From DATEEG01 sp035525055 (lineage in GTDB: Bacteria > Actinomycetota > Acidimicrobiia > Spongiisociales > ZC4RG35), in contig DATLEZ010000018.1 of the NCBI GenBank assembly GCA_035525055.1, positions 1 through 5,923 on the forward strand: a stretch of DNA of 5,923 nt, read 5' to 3'. This document shows, piece after piece, positions 1 through 5,673 of this stretch (position 1 is the stretch's first letter; every line of letters starts with the position of its first letter). A program made the translations under genes and the position numbers. Under the pieces are notes generated by a model. It was not told the origin of the DNA. It made no database searches and saw only the letters and a program-made list of their open reading frames with translations.

Positions 1-51
1 GCGAGTGCTGATTATGCGACTGCGGAGAACGTAGTTGTGAGGTACAGCTGA
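1..51 (+). CDS. C-terminal end of an upstream small protein (partial, 16 codons)
   Basis: An open frame enters from the left edge and ends at TGA 49-51. The visible tail reads ASADYATAENVVVRYS. Its stop overlaps the next ATG as TGATG, which suggests translational coupling and a shared operon. Small WXG100/EspC-like secretion substrates often end in a helical Ala/Tyr/Glu-rich tail like this, and the next two genes are WXG-like, so a small secretion partner is a reasonable inference. Sixteen residues cannot establish a family. The alternative is that the frame is open by chance and gene 51-746 is the first of its unit. Confidence 0.5.
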   Translation, partial: ASADYATAENVVVRYS

Positions 52-746
52 TGCATGTCCCGGTTCTGGTTGAGCCGGTTGGTGATCCGGCCGGGGTGAG
101 GGTTGGTGCTCGCCGGTTGGCGGGTGCTGCTGCGTCGGTGGGTGTGGTGGCTCGGGGTTTGTCTGATTTGAACCAGCAGGCGGTTCAGATGTGGGAGAGC
201 AATGCGCAAAGGTTGTTTTCTTTTGCTGCTGATCAGTTTGGCCAGGTGGTTGGGGGTTCTGGTGGGGTGGCTTCTGATCTGTCGGCTGCGTTGGACCGAT
301 ACGCCAACATTCTCGAATCTTGTCAGGGTGAGGTTCGGTTGTGCCGGCAGCGTCTTGATGGTTTGGTGGCTTCGACTCCTCCCGGGTTCGCTCCTGATCC
401 GGTGGCGGTGAATGCGTTGGTCGGTGAGGCGAACCAGGCTTATGCTCGTGCTGGTCAGGCGGCCCGGGAGCTATCCGCTGCTGCTTTGGGGTTGATGGGT
501 GGCCCTTCGGCTCATGGGCAGGTTCCGGTGGCTGGTGACGCTCATGCCTCTTTTGTCAGTCATGCCCATCGTGGTGGTTTGGCTTCGACCCACCCCTCGG
601 CGGCTGGTTTCGACGTTCAACGACCGGCTTGGACCGGACGACGTATTCGAGCCTTTCCACAACATCACGCCGGGTCCTTACGACAACGCATGAACCGAGA
701 AGTGTTTCCCGTGGCGCGCGGTAAGTCAGTTGTAGGGCATAGGTAG
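51..746 (+). CDS. WXG-like putative type VII secretion substrate, truncated paralogue with a disrupted C-terminus
   Basis: The product is 231 residues as read in one frame. GAGG at 39-42, 8 nt before ATG 51, supports the start. Residues 11-188 align without large gaps to the next gene: GDP near the N-terminus, an Ala-rich helix, a turn with Trp48 (MWESNAQRLF), a second helix with SAALDRY (78-84), a third helix with ELSAAALGLMGG (140-151), and FVSHAH (168-173). This layout matches N-terminal modules of actinobacterial type VII secreted effectors, which form helical hairpins and are exported with partners. After residue 188 similarity stops; the last 43 residues are Arg/His-rich with poor codon quality, while another frame looks coding from about 610. 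The C-terminus is therefore probably a frameshift or deletion scar. Codons are unusually rich in GGT, GTT, GCT and TTG. Function is not known; a degenerate effector or immunogenic decoy cannot be separated here. Confidence 0.6.
   Translation: MHVPVLVEPVGDPAGVRVGARRLAGAAASVGVVARGLSDLNQQAVQMWESNAQRLFSFAADQFGQVVGGSGGVASDLSAALDRYANILESCQGEVRLCRQRLDGLVASTPPGFAPDPVAVNALVGEANQAYARAGQAARELSAAALGLMGGPSAHGQVPVAGDAHASFVSHAHRGGLASTHPSAAGFDVQRPAWTGRRIRAFPQHHAGSLRQRMNREVFPVARGKSVVGHR
610..693 (+). pseudogene. Possible out-of-frame remnant of the original C-terminal domain
   Basis: This frame is shifted by one base relative to gene 51-746 and ends at TGA 691-693. From codon 610 it reads STFNDRLGPDDVFEPF and then HNITPGPYDNA. 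About 20 of 27 third positions are G or C, against about half in the annotated frame over the same bases, and the peptide looks far more protein-like than the Arg/His-rich alternative. Homology of gene 51-746 to its neighbour ends just here (SAAGFD/AAASFD). I infer that a deletion or indel fused the conserved N-terminal module to the last 25 or so residues of a former C-terminal domain, out of frame. A sequencing error would give the same picture. Confidence 0.45.
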
Positions 747-775
747 GGCACGACCGGCACAGTAATGACTGAGCG

Positions 776-1897
776 ATGAATGGATACTTAGAGATGACCT
801 ATCTGACAGACTCCCCAGGAGACCCAATGGCAATCCGTTTGGCGGCCTCGAGGTTGACCAAAGCGGCGGCAGAAGCATTCGACGTCGGGAACGGCCTCCA
901 GGACGACGGTGAGCGAGTTAAGGAGTCCTGGTCAGGGAAGGCTCAGATGCTTTTCGGGATTCTCACCGACAGTGTCGGCGGTCTAATGACCGGGGTCGGG
1001 GATATTGCGACGGAATTCAGTGCAGCGCTGGCTCGCTACTCGCATACCCTCGAGATATCTCAGCGAGAGGTGCAAATTGCCAGGGAGCGGCTCCATTCGC
1101 CCTGGGGGGCGACATACGACCCGTCCGCAGTGGCGACGAATCTCGCCCAGGCCGAACGTGCACGGGCCAATGCCGAAGCGGCCGCTCACGAGCTCTCGGC
1201 GAAGGCACTCGATCTGATGGGTGGCAGCAGCAGCATGCAGGCTGGAATCGGCATTCCCGGCGAAGCCAATGCCTCCTTCGTGAGCCACGCCCACAGCATG
1301 ACAGGATCAATTGCGGCGGGTCGACAAGCAGCTGCCTCCTTCGATGCAAGCAGCGCCCAGCTCGAGCAGCAATTCGGCTCAGTCCTGAACGCGCTGGTCC
1401 CAGGGCCGGGCAAGTCGATCGCGGTCCTACCCGCCTCGTCCTCCCCTTTGAGCGGGCCGACTGCGGTAGCACTGGGTCCGCAGATGTCAACGGTGGAAAA
1501 CTCGATAATGATCAAGCCGGGCACCGGTACCGGGGCTGCGACGGTGCTCCTTGGCCCGGGTGGAGCGTTGACGACGGCGCCCGGTGTGGTGATTCTCTCC
1601 CACGGTATGGGCCAGCCACCAGCTTCGGTGGCGATGATCGACATCAATGATCCCGATGGCCCAGCCCTTTCCCAGCTGAAGAGAATTCTCGAGGCGGAAC
1701 GGATGGCGGTGCTTGCCGAGTACGTTGAATACCTCGACTCCCCTGAGTACATCGCCAACTTGGGTCGGGGTGGCAACAGCGGGATCCACAACACAATCGC
1801 AGATTCGACGAACCTCTCCGGCATATGGGACCTCCAAGACTGGATCCAAGCCACCGGGCTCACTCCCTATTGGCCCGGCCCGCCAGCCAATTCGTAG
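776..1897 (+). CDS. WXG-like putative type VII secreted protein, full-length paralogue
   Basis: The product is 373 residues from ATG 776; ATG 794 (residue 7) is a credible alternative, because it puts the conserved GDP at a distance closer to that in the paralogue, and neither start has a strong ribosome site. Residues 16-190 form the family module: Ala-rich helix, WSG at 52-54 (a true WxG turn), helices with SAALARYSHTLE and ELSAKALDLMGG, and FVSHAH at 168-173. A helix at about 175-207 follows, then a Pro/Gly/Ala/Ser-rich region (208-285), and a distinct C-terminal region (286-373) with an acidic, Tyr-rich helix (LKRILEAERMAVLAEYVEYL) and Trp residues near the end. The modular layout fits a polymorphic effector delivered by an ESX-like system. 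No toxin active site is recognised and no immunity gene is evident downstream, where the kinase gene lies convergent. It could also be a structural substrate. Confidence 0.65.
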   Translation: MNGYLEMTYLTDSPGDPMAIRLAASRLTKAAAEAFDVGNGLQDDGERVKESWSGKAQMLFGILTDSVGGLMTGVGDIATEFSAALARYSHTLEISQREVQIARERLHSPWGATYDPSAVATNLAQAERARANAEAAAHELSAKALDLMGGSSSMQAGIGIPGEANASFVSHAHSMTGSIAAGRQAAASFDASSAQLEQQFGSVLNALVPGPGKSIAVLPASSSPLSGPTAVALGPQMSTVENSIMIKPGTGTGAATVLLGPGGALTTAPGVVILSHGMGQPPASVAMIDINDPDGPALSQLKRILEAERMAVLAEYVEYLDSPEYIANLGRGGNSGIHNTIADSTNLSGIWDLQDWIQATGLTPYWPGPPANS

Positions 1898-1907
1898 CGA
1901 CGAATTG
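1888..1907. terminator. Perfect 8-bp hairpin over the stop codon, possible terminator between convergent genes
   Basis: CAATTCGT (1888-1895) and ACGAATTG (1900-1907) are exact inverted copies around the 4-base loop AGCG. The stem contains the T of the TAG stop (1895-1897). No T-run follows on either strand, and the stem is half A/T, so intrinsic termination would be weak. It sits between convergent genes where a terminator is expected. Confidence 0.3.
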
Positions 1908-1927
1908 TCAAGACATAAGAGCCCAGC

Positions 1928-1960
1928 GGTAAGAGGTCGGTAGGAGGTTGGTAAGTATGA
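1928..1960 (+). repeat. Three imperfect 11-nt tandem repeats in the convergent gap
   Basis: GGTAAGAGGTC (1928-1938), GGTAGGAGGTT (1939-1949) and GGTAAGTATGA (1950-1960) are head to tail at an exact 11-nt period, close to one helical turn. They lie in the 104-base gap between the WXG-like gene and the 3' end of the kinase gene. The third copy is more diverged. They could be a protein-binding array or a replication-slippage product; no ORF uses them. Confidence 0.5.
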
Positions 1961-2001
1961 AGAGCGAATGTGGAAACAACTACCGACAGGAGTGAGCCGT
2001 G

Positions 2002-3303
2002 TCAGACTTCGAGCGTTGCTTCCGTTTCGCCGAATCTAAAAGTGGTTCCGGGGATCAGGCCGAATGTGCGTCCCGGCTCGACGACGACCTCCTCACCCTC
2101 CGGTGGCTGCACCCGCCAGGGTCTGTTGCCGAGGTTCTTCAGGCCCCAGACTTCTCGTTCCGGATGGCGCACTACCTCCGCAACCAGAGTGTCAAAGTCG
2201 TAGTTAGGGATGCGGGAGACGTGGTGACTCCACAACCGGGTCGAATCGCTGATGGCAACCCACCGCCCTTCGGGGAACTGGAGACGCATCGGAGCAGCGA
2301 GGGGACGGGCGCAGGCCCAGCACATCATGCTCTCGACCCTCGGGTCGAAGAAATTCTCGGCGCCGCACCGGCGACACACCATGATACTGTCCTCGAGGCG
2401 GGCCATCGCCCGCTGCCAGATGCTCTCCCGCACTCTGCGGTGGCCGTCGAACACGCCGTCAGTGAATGTCGCGGTAAAGAGCTCACGCACCCGCGTGGTG
2501 AGGGTCTGCCAGTTAGCAGTCATCGGCCCGTGATAAACCGGGTCGGGTCGGTTCCCCTCGTCGGAGGGGTGAAAGACAAAGACCGGCTGTTCGCCGAACA
2601 ACACGACTTCGGCCGCCTCGTCCCAGTTCGGGAACTCGAGTTCGCGCCTCCCCAGGAGGGGATGTCCCACCACCAGGATGTAGAACAACAGGACCGACAG
2701 CGACCAGAGATCGGTAACCGTGCTCGGCTCGGCTTCGCCGCGCACGATCTCGGGGGCCATGAACTTACGGGTCCCGAGCACCGGGGAGGGCGAGCCGTCG
2801 TCGATAGCCACATTGTCGTTGTCACAGATCAGGGCCCGCCCGGTGGTCGGGTCGAGAAAGATGTTTGCGAAACTTATGTCCCGGTAGCACAGTCCCTGGC
2901 TGTGCAGGTTGAGAAAGCTGTGGGCCAGATCGCGGCACAGGGTTGTTCGGATCGCCGATCGAACCTCCACCCGTCCTTTGAGCAGGGATGCCAGGGTGAC
3001 GAACTCGGCGGGGCGAAGCGGCATCAGATATCCGAAGGCCGGTGCCTGGTCCGAATCGACGACTTCCACGGGCCAGAGGAAGCGGGAGTTCGGCGGCCCT
3101 CTTCTCACCAGGCCCTCGATCGCGCCGCGCTGCTGTTCGGTGCCAGTTGCGGGGAAGTACCACTTGAGCGCCTGGGGTTCGCTCCCGTCGCCGAAACTAA
3201 CCTCGAAGACCGAACCCTGACCGCCCTCGCCGATGAACCGATCGACGCGAGCGGTGCGTCCACTTTCGGGAAGATCTATCTCCTGGCCCACCCTGAACAT
3301 CAC
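2002..3303 (-). CDS. TerY-P-type Ser/Thr protein kinase with zinc ribbon and FHA-like C-terminal domain
   Basis: The product is 433 residues from GTG 3303, or 432 from the adjoining ATG (3300-3298); GGTG just upstream is a weak ribosome site for either. Residues 18-300 are a protein kinase fold: Gly-rich loop GEGGQGSV (25-32), ATP-binding Lys47 (ALKWY), catalytic loop YRDISFAN (140-147), CDND at 160-163 where DFG is expected, MAPE (182-185), and DLWSLSVLL (198-206). Asp142, Asn147 and an Asp in the DFG position remain, so catalysis is plausible, but HRD His and the usual loop Lys are replaced. Residues 310-331 are a zinc ribbon (C310, C313, C328, C331). Residues 345-433 are a beta-rich FHA-like domain (WGLKNLGNRPW, then FRFGETEATLEV). 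No membrane segment is seen, so it is cytosolic. It faces away from the vWA gene across 89 bases. As I recall, such kinases accompany vWA and PP2C proteins in TerY-P modules; its substrates are unknown. Confidence 0.85.
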   Translation of the reverse strand: MMFRVGQEIDLPESGRTARVDRFIGEGGQGSVFEVSFGDGSEPQALKWYFPATGTEQQRGAIEGLVRRGPPNSRFLWPVEVVDSDQAPAFGYLMPLRPAEFVTLASLLKGRVEVRSAIRTTLCRDLAHSFLNLHSQGLCYRDISFANIFLDPTTGRALICDNDNVAIDDGSPSPVLGTRKFMAPEIVRGEAEPSTVTDLWSLSVLLFYILVVGHPLLGRRELEFPNWDEAAEVVLFGEQPVFVFHPSDEGNRPDPVYHGPMTANWQTLTTRVRELFTATFTDGVFDGHRRVRESIWQRAMARLEDSIMVCRRCGAENFFDPRVESMMCWACARPLAAPMRLQFPEGRWVAISDSTRLWSHHVSRIPNYDFDTLVAEVVRHPEREVWGLKNLGNRPWRVQPPEGEEVVVEPGRTFGLIPGTTFRFGETEATLEV

Positions 3304-3338
3304 ATCACCAATCCCGAATACGAGGGTGTCCGGGCTGG

Positions 3339-3368
3339 TTCCCTCCCCGGTCCGGAATCGAGCATAAT
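3339..3368 (+). promoter_or_regulatory. Possible promoter for the vWA-phosphatase operon in the divergent gap
   Basis: The 89-base gap 3304-3392 must hold start signals for both directions. CATAAT at 3363-3368 is a good -10-like hexamer for the plus strand; the matching -35 (TTCCCT at 3339-3344, 18-base spacer) is poor. It would start RNA about 18 bases before the ATG, leaving room for the strong AGGGGGGGA ribosome site (3381-3389). For the kinase I see no convincing hexamers. Confidence 0.35.
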
Positions 3369-3392
3369 GGCGGCCCTGTCAGGGGGGGAGAG

Positions 3393-4064
3393 ATGAGCAG
3401 TAGACCAGGGAACACTTTGGCCCAACGGCCGCTGCACTTCTTCGTTCTCGCCGACTGCTCCGGCTCCATGGCGGCAGACGGCAAGATGCAAGCACTCAAC
3501 AATGCCATGCGGGAGACGATACCCCACCTGGTCGAGGTCGCCGATGCCAACCCCCACGCCATGGTTCTGGTCCGAGTGCTCGCCTTCTCCACGGGCGCCC
3601 GCTGGCATGTCGGCACCCCAACCCCGATCGAGACGTTTCAGTGGGCGGATCTCGTCGCCGACGGGTACACCGATCTCGGTGCGGCCCTGGATCTCCTGGC
3701 CGGGGAGCTCAGATCCCCGCCAATGGAGGACCGGGCGCTGCCCCCGGCAATTGTTCTCGTTTCCGACGGCATGCCCACTGACGACTACGGGGCCGCCTAC
3801 AACGCTCTGGTCGACGAGGCGGGGGGCGCCCGCTCGGTCCGGCTGGCGGTGGGGATCGGCCGCGACGCCGACCGTGAGATGCTCAACGGGTTTGTCAGCT
3901 CTGAGGAGCTCGGTGCGGTGACGGCAAACAACCCGGAGCAGTTGGCACACATGATCCGCTGGGCATCGGTGCACGCGTCGCGTGCTGCTTCCACGGCGAC
4001 CGCGCTCCCCGCCTTCGGGCCCGCCCCGGTCGATCCCACCCAAGAGCTAGAGATCACCTGGTGA
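3393..4064 (+). CDS. TerY-like von Willebrand factor A domain protein
   Basis: The product is 223 residues with one vWA domain over about 13-195. The metal-ion-dependent adhesion site is complete: DCSGSM gives Asp21, Ser23 and Ser25; GYTDLG gives Thr93; SDGMPTDD gives Asp125. LHFFVLADCSGSM is the typical first strand of TerY-family vWA proteins. No signal peptide or membrane segment is visible, so it is probably cytosolic; the C-terminal 30 residues are Ala/Pro-rich. The AGGGGGGGA ribosome site ending 3 bases before ATG 3393 fixes the start. The stop overlaps the phosphatase GTG as GTGA, implying coupled synthesis. TerY-family proteins occur with PP2C phosphatases and kinases in Ter-linked stress loci and are thought to be metal-dependent adaptors. 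No tellurium-resistance TerC/TerD gene is in the window, so a role in tellurite resistance should not be assumed. Confidence 0.88.
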   Translation: MSSRPGNTLAQRPLHFFVLADCSGSMAADGKMQALNNAMRETIPHLVEVADANPHAMVLVRVLAFSTGARWHVGTPTPIETFQWADLVADGYTDLGAALDLLAGELRSPPMEDRALPPAIVLVSDGMPTDDYGAAYNALVDEAGGARSVRLAVGIGRDADREMLNGFVSSEELGAVTANNPEQLAHMIRWASVHASRAASTATALPAFGPAPVDPTQELEITW

Positions 4065-5539
4065 CCCCGAACCAATCCGGCTGGTCCGTAATCGGCGGAA
4101 CCGCACTCGGGGGCCGTCACGGGTCTAACGGCGCCCCCAACCAGGATGCCTGGGTTACCGAGACAATGGTCTATGACGGCAAGGAGCACGTGGTGATGGC
4201 GGTGGCCGACGGCCATGGAGGTTCACGCTATGTCCGCAGCGACGTCGGCTCAAAGCTGGCGGTGTCGATTGCTTTAGAAGTAGTTCGCGATGCGCTCGAG
4301 AGTGGCAATCTCGACGGCCCGACCCACAAAGTGGATAAGCAGTTGGCAGATATGCCATCGCAACTCGTCGCCTCCTGGTCGCAGCGCTGCCTAGCCCATC
4401 TGGCGGAGAACCCGTTCACCGAAGAGGAAGCAGCGCGCGCCGGCGCCCCGCTCAACGACGATCCACTGCTGTCGTACGGCTCGACACTTCTCGTCGGCAT
4501 CTTGTCCCCGAACCGATGCCACCTGCTCCAACTCGGGGACGGCGACTCTTTGGTCGCCATGGAGGACGGGGAGATGGTCCGGCCGCTTCCGCCGGACGAC
4601 CGGCTCACCGGCAGCGAAACGACCAGTCTGTGCCTCCCTGATGCCGATCGTGACTTCAGGGTGGCGACGGTGGAGCGGCCCGCCCCGACGCTCGTCCTGT
4701 TGTCGACCGACGGATACGGTGTTGCGTTCGCCGACCCCGGGTGGCGCCAATCGGTGGCCACCGATCTGCTTGGCCAGCTTCGCACCAGGGGACCGCAGCG
4801 GGTGGCTGAATCGCTGCCCGCCTGGCTCGAGGAGTCGGCGCGGGTTGGCGGCGACGACGCAACGGTGGCGCTGGCGTACCGGCCGCAGGTCACCGATCAT
4901 GCGTCGTCACCTTTCCTTTCGAGGACCGCGCAGATGGTTGCCCTGGCGACAATCGCCCTGCTCATCGGGGCGGTGGGGGGCTGGACTGCGGCCAACGCAC
5001 TGTTCGACCCGGTCCAATCTCCTGTCACCACAACGACGCTCGCAGCTACCACTACGTCCGCCGACCTGACCACAACGTCGGCAGGTCCGACGACATCGAG
5101 CACCGACGAAGAGGACGTCGGGGCGGCCGGGGGAGTCTCTCAGGGAGAGCTTCAGCGGGCCGGGATCACCGCCGGCGACGGCGTGGCCGTCAAGTTCTAC
5201 CCCGATCCTGAAAATCCCGACGCCTCGATAATCGAGGCTCCCTCCGTGAGCGGGTTCACTCTCGTGGCATTCGCGTGGGACTCGTTCTGGTCAATCGAGG
5301 AGGGCCGCCTTTTGAAAGATGACGATGCGGTCGAGATCGAGTTCGAGCCTGAACTCGAATTCGTCAGCCTCGAATACGAGAACGATCTGCTGTGGCTTCT
5401 GAGCGAGGACGCCGAATGGCTGATCGCATATAAGACCGGCTCGCTGTGCCTCATCTTTCCGATACGCCCCGGAGCTCAGGATAGCGATCCCGACGTGACG
5501 GTGCCGGAATGTGTCGATCGGGCCGGAAACGGCGAGTAG
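4061..5539 (+). CDS. PP2C-family Ser/Thr protein phosphatase with transmembrane anchor and extracytoplasmic domain
   Basis: The product is 492 residues from GTG 4061, which overlaps the vWA stop and has only a weak ribosome site, as expected for coupled translation. Residues 8-275 are a PP2C catalytic domain that removes phosphate from Ser/Thr using two metal ions. Motifs are NQDAW (Asp29), VADGHGG (Asp50), YGSTLLVGIL (139-148), LLQLGDGDS (155-163), STDGYG (215-220; Asp217) and GGDDATVAL (263-271; Asp265, Asp266), so the core metal ligands are present. One hydrophobic helix (about 290-312) is followed by a Thr/Ser linker (321-348, with TTTT and TTT runs). An acidic domain of about 140 residues (353-492) comes last, with Cys463 and Cys484 able to form a disulfide. 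Expected topology is catalytic domain inside, C-terminus outside. This recalls mycobacterial PstP, which is also membrane anchored, but the ectodomain is not recognised. It probably opposes the divergent kinase. Confidence 0.88.
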   Translation: MTPNQSGWSVIGGTALGGRHGSNGAPNQDAWVTETMVYDGKEHVVMAVADGHGGSRYVRSDVGSKLAVSIALEVVRDALESGNLDGPTHKVDKQLADMPSQLVASWSQRCLAHLAENPFTEEEAARAGAPLNDDPLLSYGSTLLVGILSPNRCHLLQLGDGDSLVAMEDGEMVRPLPPDDRLTGSETTSLCLPDADRDFRVATVERPAPTLVLLSTDGYGVAFADPGWRQSVATDLLGQLRTRGPQRVAESLPAWLEESARVGGDDATVALAYRPQVTDHASSPFLSRTAQMVALATIALLIGAVGGWTAANALFDPVQSPVTTTTLAATTTSADLTTTSAGPTTSSTDEEDVGAAGGVSQGELQRAGITAGDGVAVKFYPDPENPDASIIEAPSVSGFTLVAFAWDSFWSIEEGRLLKDDDAVEIEFEPELEFVSLEYENDLLWLLSEDAEWLIAYKTGSLCLIFPIRPGAQDSDPDVTVPECVDRAGNGE

Positions 5540-5558
5540 GCCGTTTGTAAGGTATCGG

Positions 5559-5586
5559 TTGGCGCGCACCCGGAGACTGGCACAAT
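5559..5586 (+). promoter_or_regulatory. Possible promoter for the FHA gene
   Basis: TTGGCG (5559-5564) and CACAAT (5581-5586) are -35 and -10-like hexamers with a 16-base spacer. They sit 20 bases after the phosphatase stop and about 90 bases before the FHA start. The match is moderate; read-through from the phosphatase gene is an equal possibility. Confidence 0.35.
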
Positions 5587-5600
5587 GCACTACATCTCGT

Positions 5601-5630
5601 CGGCCGCCTTCCGAGAGCCAAGAGCGGCCG
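5601..5630 (+). terminator. GC-rich hairpin between phosphatase and FHA genes, terminator or leader element
   Basis: CGGCCGC (5601-5607) pairs exactly with GCGGCCG (5624-5630), and CTT (5608-5610) pairs with AAG (5620-5622) after a single bulged A, closing a 9-base loop. The stem is strong. What follows is TGTCTTAG, not a true T-run, so it could end phosphatase transcripts inefficiently. If the promoter candidate at 5559-5586 is real, it would instead lie in the leader of the FHA mRNA. Confidence 0.4.
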
Positions 5631-5673
5631 TGTCTTAGTAGTGTGTTGGCCCATCGGTCCGGGAGGATGAGAG

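Noticed and set aside
733..750. TAGGGCA repeated twice before the second WXG-like gene
   Set aside because: Two 7-base copies in a short gap are too little to call an operator.
1186..1863. A 225-codon minus-strand frame inside the second WXG-like gene
   Set aside because: It is a shadow of a gene supported by a paralogue; the product is low-complexity Pro/Ser/Arg without motifs.
1999..3396. A 465-codon plus-strand frame opposite the kinase gene
   Set aside because: It mirrors the kinase, whose motifs are unmistakable. It has no domain-like sequence and overlaps the start of the vWA gene; high GC favours long antisense frames.
3300..4043. A 247-codon minus-strand frame opposite the vWA gene
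   Set aside because: The plus strand encodes a complete metal-binding vWA site; the antisense product is Gly/Arg-rich and featureless.
3393..4064. Direct role in tellurite resistance
   Set aside because: TerY-like proteins are named from ter clusters, but no TerB, TerC, TerD or TerZ gene is present in the window.
4228..4893. A 221-codon minus-strand frame inside the phosphatase gene
   Set aside because: Ser/Arg/Pro-rich antisense product over a clear PP2C catalytic domain.
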